From: Allobrachymonas sp.
GTDB lineage: Bacteria; Pseudomonadota; Gammaproteobacteria; Burkholderiales; Burkholderiaceae_C
DNA length: 6,508 bases
Reading direction: 5' to 3'
Assembly (NCBI GenBank): GCA_030538335.1
Contig: JAUNUE010000104.1
Coordinates: forward strand, 1 to 6,508
In this document: positions 1 through 5,183 of the stretch, one piece after another
Position numbering within the stretch: position 1 is the first letter of the stretch
Layout of the letters: every line of letters starts with the position of its first letter
Notes under the pieces: model-generated
The model's input: only the letters and a program-made list of their open reading frames with translations
The model's database searches: none
What the model was told of the DNA's origin: nothing
Program-made: the position numbers and the translations under genes

Positions 1-725
1 AACTGGTGCGCCTGCTCGTAGATGTCGTCGGCATCGATCAGGATGTCGCCGATCTCGGGGCTGAAGTAGTCGCGCAGCGCACGCACCACGAGGTTGCTTT
101 CCTGGTAGATCAGGAAGGCACCCTTGCCCGTCTTGGCCGCCCCATCAATCGCTTCCCACAGTTTGAGCAGGTAATTCAGGTCCCACTGCAACTCGGGCGC
201 GCTGCGGCCAATGCCGGCGGTGCGCGCGATGATGCTCATGCCCTTGGGGTATTCCAGTTGGTCGAGTGCTTCTTTCAGTTCGGCACGCTCGTCGCCCTCG
301 ATGCGGCGCGACACGCCACCGCCACGCGGGTTGTTGGGCATGAGCACCACATAGCGCCCAGCCAGGCTGATGAAGGTGGTGAGTGCGGCGCCTTTGTTGC
401 CGCGCTCTTCCTTCTCGACTTGCACCAGCAGTTCCTGGCCTTCGCGGATCGCTTCGTTGATGCGTGCCTGGCTGACCGATACGCCATCGGCAAAGTACTG
501 GCGCGAGATTTCCTTGAACGGCAAAAAGCCGTGGCGTTCTTCGCCGTAATCGACAAAGCAGGCTTCCAGCGACGGCTCGACGCGCGTCACCACGGCTTTG
601 TAGATATTGCCCTTGCGCTGCTCACGCCCTTCGATTTCGATTTCGTAATCGAGCAGTTTCTGCCCGTCCACAATGGCCAGGCGGCGTTCTTCTGCCTGCG
701 TGCCATTGATCAGCATTCTTTTCAT
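1..725 (-). CDS. rne: Ribonuclease E, N-terminal part (cut by window edge)
   Basis: RNase E is the endonuclease that starts decay of most mRNAs and matures rRNA and tRNA; in many proteobacteria it scaffolds the degradosome at the inner membrane. The visible 241 codons begin MKRMLING and match the E. coli enzyme almost position for position from memory. An S1 RNA-binding region lies around residues 35-120 (GNIYKAVVTRVEPSLEACFV, then VDYGEERHGFLP). The conserved EERGNKGAALTTFISLAG follows at about 106-123, and MPNNPRGGGVSRRIEGD at about 129-145. ARTAGIG at 167-173 carries Arg168/Thr169, equivalent to the 5'-monophosphate sensor Arg169/Thr170 of E. coli. The DNase I-like catalytic aspartates and the C-terminal scaffold lie beyond the left edge. 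The start is set by this homology and by AGGAAGGA (734-741) eight bases upstream. Divergent from rluC. Identity is near certain; RNase G is unlikely because of the MKRMLING start and the rluC neighbour. Confidence 0.97.
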   Translation of the reverse strand, partial: MKRMLINGTQAEERRLAIVDGQKLLDYEIEIEGREQRKGNIYKAVVTRVEPSLEACFVDYGEERHGFLPFKEISRQYFADGVSVSQARINEAIREGQELLVQVEKEERGNKGAALTTFISLAGRYVVLMPNNPRGGGVSRRIEGDERAELKEALDQLEYPKGMSIIARTAGIGRSAPELQWDLNYLLKLWEAIDGAAKTGKGAFLIYQESNLVVRALRDYFSPEIGDILIDADDIYEQAHQ

Positions 726-733
726 GCTGCATG

Positions 734-741
734 TCCTTCCT
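734..741 (-). promoter_or_regulatory. rne ribosome binding site
   Basis: On the minus strand AGGAAGGA lies eight bases before the rne ATG at 725 and fixes that start. It directly abuts the 3' base of a perfect 6-bp hairpin (742-757), so accessibility of this site could depend on local RNA structure. Confidence 0.8.
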
Positions 742-862
742 GAACCTCAACAGGTTCCAATATGTACACGGTACGTACTGGCAGCCAGCTACAAACTGGT
801 TGCCACCCCCATGCAAGGAAGACACTTCAACAGGATGATGCTGCGGGCCTTTGCACGCAGCA
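742..862 (-). promoter_or_regulatory. Structured rne leader: three successive hairpins before the RBS
   Basis: Read along the minus strand, three stem-loops precede the rne ribosome binding site. The first (862-839) is a perfect 7-bp stem, TGCTGCG/CGCAGCA, with a 10-base loop. The second (805-779) is a 10-bp stem with one mismatch, TGGCAACCAG/CTGGCTGCCA, and a 7-base loop. The third (757-742) is GAACCT-GTTG-AGGTTC, a perfect 6-bp stem with a tetraloop, ending immediately before AGGAAGGA. The stems are seen directly. In E. coli the long rne 5' UTR contains hairpins through which RNase E controls decay of its own mRNA; that this leader works the same way is inference. The transcription start is not known. 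Confidence 0.45.
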
Positions 863-1365
863 GATTGCGCTTACGTCCGCAGGGCCGCTGGCCGCCTTGG
901 GGCAGCCGCAAACACAGGGCGCAGGAACACACGCACAAAACGCCCTACGGCTGACCCCACCCCAACGGGCGAAGCAGCGGGGCGGTGGAACGCATCGGCC
1001 AACCCCACAACAACGGGATCAGGAGCGTACATCCGGGCACGCACGCGCGCCTGCACCGGACGTTCAACGTCCATCAGCAGGAAAGCGGCACCAGCCAGAA
1101 AAACCAACCACAAGGTATGCATGTCATTCAGATCTTCTTGTCAGTCCGTGCTGCGCATGCATGCAGCACCGGTAAAGACAAAAAGGCAAATATCCGTTTC
1201 GTGTCAACCCATGAGGCGCCAACCCGCTTTGTCGCGCAAGTTTGCTCTACATCAGGCCATTCAGGCGCCCTGCATGGAATCTGTGTGGCGGTACCGGCTT
1301 AAAATCCCGGCAAGGCATTTGCAATCGCCTGACCACACAGTACCGCAGATTATAGGGCGAATGCC

Positions 1366-2370
1366 ATGGCGGCAGCACCAGCCACCGACAAAGCCGTGAA
1401 ATACCTGACAGTGGACGAAGACCACGCAGGCCAGCGGCTCGACAACTACCTGTTCACGCAACTCAAGGGCGTGCCCAAGACGCACATCTACCGCCTCATC
1501 CGCAGCGGCCAGGTGCGCTTGAACAAGGCGCGTGCCGCAGCCGACAGCCGCATCGAGGTGGACGACATCGTGCGTGTGCCGCCGGTGCGCGTTGCAGCCC
1601 GGTCGCAAGATCCGGCAAACACCGCCTCGACCCCGCCGCGCGAATTTGACATCTTGCTCGAAGACGATGCCTTGCTTGCTATCGACAAACCGGCGGGCGT
1701 GGCCGTGCATGGCGGCAGTGGCGTGAGCTTTGGCGTAATCGAGCAACTGCGCCGCGCCCGGCCCGAAGCCCGGTTCCTCGAACTCGTACATCGGCTCGAC
1801 CGCGAAACCAGCGGCATCCTGCTGGTAGCCAAAAAACGCAGCGCGCTCAAGAACCTGCAAGACCAGTTCCGCAGCCGCGCCACCGGCAAAACCTACCTGG
1901 CACTGGTTTGGGGCAACTGGCCGGCCAACAAGAAGGTGATCGACACGCCGCTGCACAAATACCTCGTCGCCACCGGCAGCGGCGAAGGCGAGCGGCGTGT
2001 GCGGCCTGTGGCGAAAAACGACCCCGATGGCATGTCTGCCGTGACCCTGGTGCGCGTAGCACAGCGCCTGCAACATGCGCTGGGAGCCATGACCTTGCTG
2101 GAAGTGACGATCAAGACCGGGCGCACCCACCAGATCCGCGTGCACCTGGCCAGCCAGGGCGGCCCGATTGTGGGCGACGAAAAATACGGCGACTTTGCCC
2201 GCAACAAGGCCGTGCACAAGGCCGGTTTGCAGCGCATGTTTTTGCACGCCTGGCGTTTGCAGTTTGACCACCCCGCAAGCGGCGAACGCACAGAGCTGCA
2301 CGCCCCCCTGCCGCCCGCGTTGCAGGGCTGGCTTGACATCTGCACCCAGCCGCCCTCCACGCCTGAGTAG
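1366..2370 (+). CDS. rluC: 23S rRNA pseudouridine synthase RluC (RluA family)
   Basis: A RluA-family enzyme that isomerises uridines in 23S rRNA; E. coli RluC modifies U955, U2504 and U2580 near the peptidyl-transferase centre. The 334-residue protein is of usual family length. An S4 RNA-binding domain spans about residues 22-72 (GQRLDNYL start, IYRLIRSGQVRLN core). The catalytic domain follows, with LLAIDKPAGVAVHGG at 103-117 and the signature HRLDRETSG at 142-150, in which Asp145 is the expected catalytic aspartate. YLALVWG (177-183), KTGRTHQIRVH (250-260) and GDEKYG (270-275) complete the fold. The ATG at 1366 is preceded by AGGGCGA (1354-1360) at five bases, and the conserved sequence begins a dozen residues in, so the start is sound. 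RluC is preferred over RluA or RluD because of the S4 domain and the divergent rne neighbour. Convergent with the response regulator. Confidence 0.95.
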   Translation: MAAAPATDKAVKYLTVDEDHAGQRLDNYLFTQLKGVPKTHIYRLIRSGQVRLNKARAAADSRIEVDDIVRVPPVRVAARSQDPANTASTPPREFDILLEDDALLAIDKPAGVAVHGGSGVSFGVIEQLRRARPEARFLELVHRLDRETSGILLVAKKRSALKNLQDQFRSRATGKTYLALVWGNWPANKKVIDTPLHKYLVATGSGEGERRVRPVAKNDPDGMSAVTLVRVAQRLQHALGAMTLLEVTIKTGRTHQIRVHLASQGGPIVGDEKYGDFARNKAVHKAGLQRMFLHAWRLQFDHPASGERTELHAPLPPALQGWLDICTQPPSTPE

Positions 2371-2375
2371 CCATG

Positions 2376-2400
2376 AAAAAAGCCACCCGCAGGTGGCTTT
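2376..2400. terminator. Shared intrinsic terminator between convergent rluC and response regulator
   Basis: A perfect 9-bp stem, AAAGCCACC (2379-2387) and GGTGGCTTT (2392-2400), has the four-base loop CGCA. On the minus strand it is followed by six consecutive T, a textbook intrinsic terminator 22-46 bases past the response-regulator stop. On the plus strand the tail is weaker (TTT, then GGC and TTT), but the hairpin starts eight bases after the rluC stop, so it probably serves both genes. Confidence 0.85.
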
Positions 2401-2421
2401 GGCTGTTTCAAAAGCGCAATT

Positions 2422-3015
2422 TCAACCCTGGATCAAGCCATTGGTGCGCGCCGTGTGGATGGCCTGCGTGCGGCTCTTCACGCCCAGGCGGCGGAACAGG
2501 CGCCACAGATGCACCTTGACGGTGTGCTCGCTGATGCCCAGACGCTCGGCAATGTCGCGGTTGCTCAAGCCCTGATCCAGCGCAGCCAGCAACTGCACCT
2601 GGCGTTTGGACAGCTTGCTGTTCGAAAGATCTTCTTCGCTCAAGCTGCTGTCGGGCAGCAACAGCGTGCGCAAAGTGGTGTACATCTCCTTGCTGTCGGT
2701 CATTTTGGAGATGTAGGCATCGGCACCCGCCTCCAGGCACTGCGCCTCCATGGTTTCAGCGCTTTGCTCTGACACCACCACCAGCAGCGTGCCGGGGTAA
2801 TGATGTTTGACTTCGCGGATGCCCGACATGCCCAAGGTGTCGCTCAAAGTAAGGTCCAGACAGATGACTTCCGGTGTGCCATGCTTTTTGACCATGGCAG
2901 GCAATTCGCCGATGCGGTCAAGCTCGGCAACCGCCTCACCGGGCTTGATGCGGCGCAGCAACGTGCCCAGCGCTTCGCGGTACAGGGGGTGGTCTTCAAT
3001 AACGAACAGGGACAT
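2422..3015 (-). CDS. NarL/FixJ-type response regulator (REC + LuxR HTH), orphan
   Basis: A two-domain transcription regulator of 197 residues, the usual length for this family. The receiver domain occupies about residues 1-120: acidic pair Glu7/Asp8 in VIEDHPLYREAL, phospho-acceptor Asp54 in ICLDLTL, switch Ser82 in VVVSEQ, and conserved Lys104 in YISK. A LuxR-type helix-turn-helix follows at about 135-195, with LSKRQVQLL, GLSNRDIAERLGISEHTVKVH and RTQAI. All phosphorylation residues are present. The loop after Asp54 reads TLSDTLGMSG and lacks the usual Pro of the LP/MPxxxG motif. No sensor kinase is encoded beside it, so the partner and targets are unknown. The start at 3015 has no strong Shine-Dalgarno, but the sequence MSLFVIEDHP begins exactly where a receiver domain should. 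A perfect dyad lies 31 bases upstream. Ends at the terminator shared with rluC. Confidence 0.9.
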   Translation of the reverse strand: MSLFVIEDHPLYREALGTLLRRIKPGEAVAELDRIGELPAMVKKHGTPEVICLDLTLSDTLGMSGIREVKHHYPGTLLVVVSEQSAETMEAQCLEAGADAYISKMTDSKEMYTTLRTLLLPDSSLSEEDLSNSKLSKRQVQLLAALDQGLSNRDIAERLGISEHTVKVHLWRLFRRLGVKSRTQAIHTARTNGLIQG

Positions 3016-3046
3016 GATGGTTCTAAAAGTAGTACTGACAAACTCC

Positions 3047-3065
3047 AGCCATGCATATCATGGCT
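3047..3065. promoter_or_regulatory. Perfect 7-5-7 dyad, candidate operator
   Basis: AGCCATGCATATCATGGCT is a perfect inverted repeat: arms AGCCATG and CATGGCT around a five-base centre. It lies 31 bases before the start codon of the response regulator on the minus strand. LuxR-type regulators commonly bind dyads of about this size, so autoregulation is a reasonable inference. The RNA form would also make a short hairpin in the leader. No matched promoter boxes could be placed around it. Confidence 0.4.
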
Positions 3066-3119
3066 CTAATCAACCTGTAAATGATAAGTGCAAAGGCGGT
3101 TTCCCGGTTGTTGCGGATG

Positions 3120-3143
3120 TTCCAAAACGTGTTTTCTTTGGAA
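3120..3143. repeat. Inverted repeat TTCCAAA / TTTGGAA
   Basis: Perfect 7-bp arms (3120-3126 and 3137-3143) are separated by ten bases. A second, overlapping dyad AAAAC-GT-GTTTT sits at 3124-3135. The position, about 105-130 bases upstream of the response-regulator start, would suit a distal protein-binding site. Function is not known. Confidence 0.4.
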
Positions 3144-3160
3144 AAGTGCACGAAAAGTAT

Positions 3161-3210
3161 AAAAAACAGCCGTCGATCGCCAGAGATCAAAGAAAAATGC
3201 GGCTGCTTTT
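3161..3210 (-). terminator. Terminator-like hairpin downstream of the M50 protease gene
   Basis: Arms CAGCCG (3167-3172) and CGGCTG (3200-3205) are flanked by A6 on the left and T4 on the right (after one C), so on the minus strand the hairpin ends in TTTTTT. The 27-base loop is long but contains its own GATC/GATC pairing (3175-3178 with 3185-3188). It lies roughly 100 bases after the protease stop. The short stem and big loop keep confidence moderate. Confidence 0.4.
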
Positions 3211-3305
3211 AATACGATAGGGCTTATTCAAACGGGCTTTTGATATTCATCGATCCAATAGCCATATATACCACTGTAAATAATCCATATTACATAAACT
3301 TACGT

Positions 3306-3983
3306 CTACATGGCAGCAAACAAAGCTTTCAGCGGCGCGAGCAACCAGGCCATGCCGGTCAATGTGATATGCATCAAAGGCCCCATCCACCACGCGCTGA
3401 TCACGCCCATCGTGACCAGCGCCATAACGATGAAAAACCCGTAGGGTTCGATCTGGCGTAGCAGACTCGCCAACTGCTGCGGCAGCAACCAGGCCAGAAT
3501 GCGCCCGCCATCCAGCGGCGGCAGAGGAAACAGGTTGAAGGCAAACATGACCACATTGGTCAACACCCCCGCCCGGCATACCCTGGGCAGAAACTCCTGC
3601 GGCTGCAAACCCAGCCCCGCCACCACAACCCCCAGCGCCATCCAGGCAAATGCCTGCAGCAGATTCGATAACGGCCCCGCCACCGCCACCAGCGCCATGT
3701 CGCGCCGGGGCTGGCGGAATTGCCGCGTCTGCACCGGCACCGGTCGGGCGTAGCCAAAGACAAAGCTGCCGCCCGTGGCCACATACAGCAATACCGGCAT
3801 CAACACCGTACCGATCGGGTCGATGTGCTTGAGCGGGTTCATGGTGACCCGGCCCAAGGCCTTGGCCGTGTTGTCGCCCAAGCGCGAAGCCACATACGCA
3901 TGCGCAGCCTCATGCAAGGTAATGGCCAGCAATACGGGTACAGCGAAAACGGCGATGGTCTGGATGGTTTGGGCAAAATTCAT
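3306..3983 (-). CDS. Site-2-protease-family (M50) membrane metalloprotease
   Basis: A polytopic membrane protein of 225 residues, typical for the compact M50 group without PDZ or CBS domains. The zinc motif HEAAH lies at residues 24-28 inside the first hydrophobic segment, giving two His ligands and the catalytic Glu25. The third ligand is expected at Asp158 in NLFPLPPLDGGR (150-161). NPLKHIDPIGT (49-59) and VAGPLSN (101-107) are also family hallmarks. Hydrophobic segments lie near 9-30, 56-72, 97-125, 137-155 and 183-220. Such enzymes cut within or near membranes; the substrate here is unknown. The start at 3983 (MNFAQTIQTI) is chosen because homologues begin just before the first membrane helix. 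The frame stays open for 46 more codons upstream, but that stretch is not protein-like for this family. No Shine-Dalgarno is evident. Separated from phbB by a terminator. Confidence 0.9.
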   Translation of the reverse strand: MNFAQTIQTIAVFAVPVLLAITLHEAAHAYVASRLGDNTAKALGRVTMNPLKHIDPIGTVLMPVLLYVATGGSFVFGYARPVPVQTRQFRQPRRDMALVAVAGPLSNLLQAFAWMALGVVVAGLGLQPQEFLPRVCRAGVLTNVVMFAFNLFPLPPLDGGRILAWLLPQQLASLLRQIEPYGFFIVMALVTMGVISAWWMGPLMHITLTGMAWLLAPLKALFAAM

Positions 3984-4062
3984 GCGTGAGCGACGGCCAG
4001 GTGCCGGATGGTGAACAAAGGGCGCCCATGGTAGAACAATTCCTGCATCCTTGCAGCGCACC

Positions 4063-4094
4063 AAAAACAAGAAGGGCCTCCATGGGAAGCCCTT
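4063..4094 (-). terminator. Intrinsic terminator of phbB
   Basis: On the minus strand AAGGGC (4094-4089) pairs with GCCCTT (4077-4072). After one mismatch, TCC pairs with GGA around a three-base loop. The hairpin is followed by CTTG and then five T (4067-4063). It lies 34 bases past the phbB stop and separates phbB from the protease gene. Confidence 0.75.
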
Positions 4095-4127
4095 GCTGTC
4101 TATGCTTTCGTGCACACGCAAGCAGGT

Positions 4128-4865
4128 TCAGCCCATATGCAGACCGCCATTGCACGAGAAGTTGGCGCCGGTGGTAAAGCCCGAATCTTCGCCCGCCAGC
4201 CAGGCCACGACGGAGCCAATTTCTTCGGGCGTGCCCAAGCGTTTGACGGGGATGGTTGCCACGATCTTTTCCAGAATCTCGGGCTTGATCGCACGCACCA
4301 TTTCGGTGCCGATGTAGCCGGGGCTGACGGTGTTGACCGTTACGCCTTTGCTGGCCAGCTCCTGCGCCAGCGCCATGGCAAAGCCGTGCATGCCGGCCTT
4401 GGCAGCAGAGTAGTTGGTTTGCCCGGCCTGGCCTTTTTCGCCGTTGACCGAACTGATCTGGATCACGCGGCCCCAGCCTTTTTCCACCATGTCGGGGATG
4501 ACCTGCTTGGTCACGTTGAACATGCTGTTGAGGTTGGTGTCGATCACCGCATCCCAGTCTTCGCGCGACATTTTCAGGAACATGCGGTCGCGCGTGATGC
4601 CGGCGTTGTTGACCAGCACATCGATCGGGCCGTGTTCGGCCTTGGCTTGGGCGAATGCATCACTGGTCGATTGCCAGTCGGCCACATTGCCCACGCTGGC
4701 ATGAAAGGTGTAGCCCGCAGCCTTCTGCTCATCCAGCCATTTCTGGTAATCGCGCGTGGGGCCGCAGCCTGCAATCACCTTGAAACCTTCCTTGTGCAAA
4801 CGCTGGCAAATGGCGGTGCCAATGCCGCCCATACCGCCTGTGACATACGCAATTTTCTGGCTCAT
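4128..4865 (-). CDS. phbB: Acetoacetyl-CoA reductase (NADPH), PHB synthesis
   Basis: Reduces acetoacetyl-CoA to (R)-3-hydroxybutyryl-CoA with NADPH, the second step of polyhydroxybutyrate synthesis. It is a cytoplasmic short-chain dehydrogenase of 245 residues; Cupriavidus necator PhaB has 246 and is remembered as nearly collinear. The nucleotide-binding glycine motif TGGMGGIG lies at 9-16, NNAG at 86-89, the catalytic Ser at 138/139 in QISSVNGEKGQ, and YSAAK at 152-156 (Tyr152, Lys156). The C-terminus SCNGGLHMG is the usual PhaB ending. Two adjacent ATG codons exist; the one at 4865 (MSQKIAYVTG) sits better after GGAGGAG (4872-4878) and matches the family start, while the one at 4868 would be only three bases from it. 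phaA and phaC are not in the window, so this is a stand-alone copy. FabG is the main alternative, but the TGGMGGIG and NGGLHMG ends favour PhbB. Confidence 0.93.
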   Translation of the reverse strand: MSQKIAYVTGGMGGIGTAICQRLHKEGFKVIAGCGPTRDYQKWLDEQKAAGYTFHASVGNVADWQSTSDAFAQAKAEHGPIDVLVNNAGITRDRMFLKMSREDWDAVIDTNLNSMFNVTKQVIPDMVEKGWGRVIQISSVNGEKGQAGQTNYSAAKAGMHGFAMALAQELASKGVTVNTVSPGYIGTEMVRAIKPEILEKIVATIPVKRLGTPEEIGSVVAWLAGEDSGFTTGANFSCNGGLHMG

Positions 4866-4871
4866 CATCGT

Positions 4872-4878
4872 CTCCTCC
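4872..4878 (-). promoter_or_regulatory. phbB ribosome binding site
   Basis: GGAGGAG on the minus strand is a near-perfect Shine-Dalgarno. Its spacing is about six bases to the ATG at 4865 and three to the ATG at 4868, which favours the downstream start. Confidence 0.8.
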
Positions 4879-4911
4879 CTTGAAATAATCGTTGCGCCCC
4901 GCGCTTGCACC

Positions 4912-4938
4912 CAGTGTAGGACAGGGCATGCCCCACTG
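4912..4938. promoter_or_regulatory. Palindrome upstream of phbB
   Basis: A perfect 10-bp palindrome GGGCATGCCC (4924-4933) lies between the arms CAGTG (4912-4916) and CACTG (4934-4938). It is about 60 bases upstream of the phbB start, where a promoter or operator would be expected. TACACT on the minus strand (4918-4913) is a weak -10 candidate without a good -35. No regulator can be named. Confidence 0.25.
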
Positions 4939-4940
4939 TG

Positions 4941-5140
4941 CGGACGATGGAGTCAGGAGAAATACGGAGGAGACCCGCAAGGTCGGCGCAAGTTTGCGCG
5001 TTACTGCGTGGAGCCCGTTCACGGTCTCCGTGTGAGGAGCGACACTTTTCAAGAAGCAGAAAACTTGGTGCGCAAACTACACGCTACACGCGGCTTGTCT
5101 GCCCGACGAAGGTTTGCTTGCGCCGCATGGCGGTTTTTTT
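4941..5140 (+). ncRNA. Possible structured RNA (unidentified family)
   Basis: Seen on the plus strand: hairpin GACC-CGCAA-GGTC (4972-4984); a long-range helix pairing 4991-5003 with 5066-5078, with nine Watson-Crick pairs, then three G-U wobbles and an A-U; inside it hairpin 5006-5033, whose core is GGAG.CCG-TTCA-CGG.CTCC with further wobbles outward; and hairpin 5044-5065 with a TTTTC/GAAAA stem. A CCGC-ATG-GCGG hairpin followed by seven T (5123-5140) could end the transcript. Wobble pairs become C-A mismatches on the minus strand, which favours plus-strand RNA. Competing pairings exist, for example 4969-4975 with 5023-5029. No promoter is convincing; TTGCGC at 4892-4897 and TGTAGG at 4915-4920 are weak boxes at 17-base spacing. 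It resembles no RNA family I recognise. A minus-strand phbB leader is the alternative reading. Confidence 0.3.
5120..5140 (+). terminator. Candidate plus-strand terminator
   Basis: CCGC (5123-5126), loop ATG and GCGG (5130-5133) form a four-pair GC stem, extendable by one G-U pair, followed directly by seven T (5134-5140). The stem is short, but the T tract is the longest in the interval. No plus-strand gene precedes it, which is the main hint that something non-coding may be transcribed in this direction. Confidence 0.35.
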
Positions 5141-5154
5141 GAAAACAACCCGAA

Positions 5155-5173
5155 GGCGCAGGCCCACTGCGCC
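5155..5173 (-). terminator. Possible amidase terminator hairpin
   Basis: Perfect 7-bp arms GGCGCAG and CTGCGCC surround a five-base loop. On the minus strand the hairpin is followed by a broken T-rich stretch (TTCGGGTTGTTTTC). It is the nearest hairpin with any T tract downstream of the amidase stop, apart from the palindromic repeat. It could equally be a structural part of the repeat region. Confidence 0.3.
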
Positions 5174-5183
5174 CAGCCTTTGC

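Larger units (their letters stand above)
726..1365. other. rne-rluC divergent intergenic region (640 bases)
   Basis: No convincing gene is seen here. The part next to rne (742-862) holds three hairpins, annotated separately. Other structures seen: AGGGCG/CGCCCT inverted arms at 916-921 and 941-946; a 7-bp stem GTGCTGC/GCAGCAC at 1148-1169; and a CGGTACCG palindrome at 1289-1296. Possible minus-strand promoter parts are a perfect TTGACA at 1202-1207, with only a poor -10 at normal spacing, and a perfect TATAAT at 1349-1354 without a good -35. On the plus strand TAAAAT at 1300-1305 resembles a -10 for rluC, but no good -35 precedes it. An open frame at 871-1122 (minus, 83 codons) begins with a hydrophobic stretch; it is discussed as a finding, not called as a gene. 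Confidence 0.6.
3016..3305. other. AT-rich intergenic spacer upstream of the response regulator
   Basis: This 290-base spacer is visibly richer in A+T than both flanking genes. It contains a perfect 7-5-7 dyad at 3047-3065, a 7-10-7 inverted repeat at 3120-3143, and a terminator-like hairpin at 3161-3210, all annotated separately. A plus-strand TATAAA at 3158-3163 and a minus-strand TTGATT at 3068-3073 look like single promoter elements, but neither has a partner at normal spacing. From about 3230 to 3300 the sequence is especially AT-rich and I see no gene or clear structure there. Confidence 0.6.

Noticed and set aside
6..743. Long plus-strand open frame of 245 codons opposite rne
   Set aside because: It is the antisense shadow of the clearly recognised RNase E reading frame, and its His/Asp/Ala-rich composition is typical of such shadows.
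1222..1250. A 12-base match GCGCAAGTTTGC plus loose flanking similarity to 4973-5005
   Set aside because: A single 12-mer repeat is expected by chance in 6.5 kb, and the flanking resemblance is too weak to call a repeat family.
1261..2301. 346-codon minus-strand open frame opposite rluC
   Set aside because: rluC on the plus strand carries all the family motifs; the opposite frame has none.
3210..3222. TAATACGATAGGG resembling a T7-type phage promoter
   Set aside because: The middle of the promoter consensus is missing and no phage gene is nearby.
3984..4121. 46-residue N-terminal extension of the M50 protease
   Set aside because: It runs through the phbB terminator region and lacks similarity to family N-termini; the start at 3983 fits the family.
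4110..4883. 257-codon plus-strand open frame opposite phbB
   Set aside because: Shadow of phbB; His/Ala/Gly-rich translation with no recognisable domain.
4942..5038. Seven GGA trinucleotides on the plus strand, suggesting a CsrA/RsmA-sponge RNA
   Set aside because: Several are not in hairpin loops, and one belongs to a stem; purine-rich chance is as likely. The candidate RNA is kept without this assignment.
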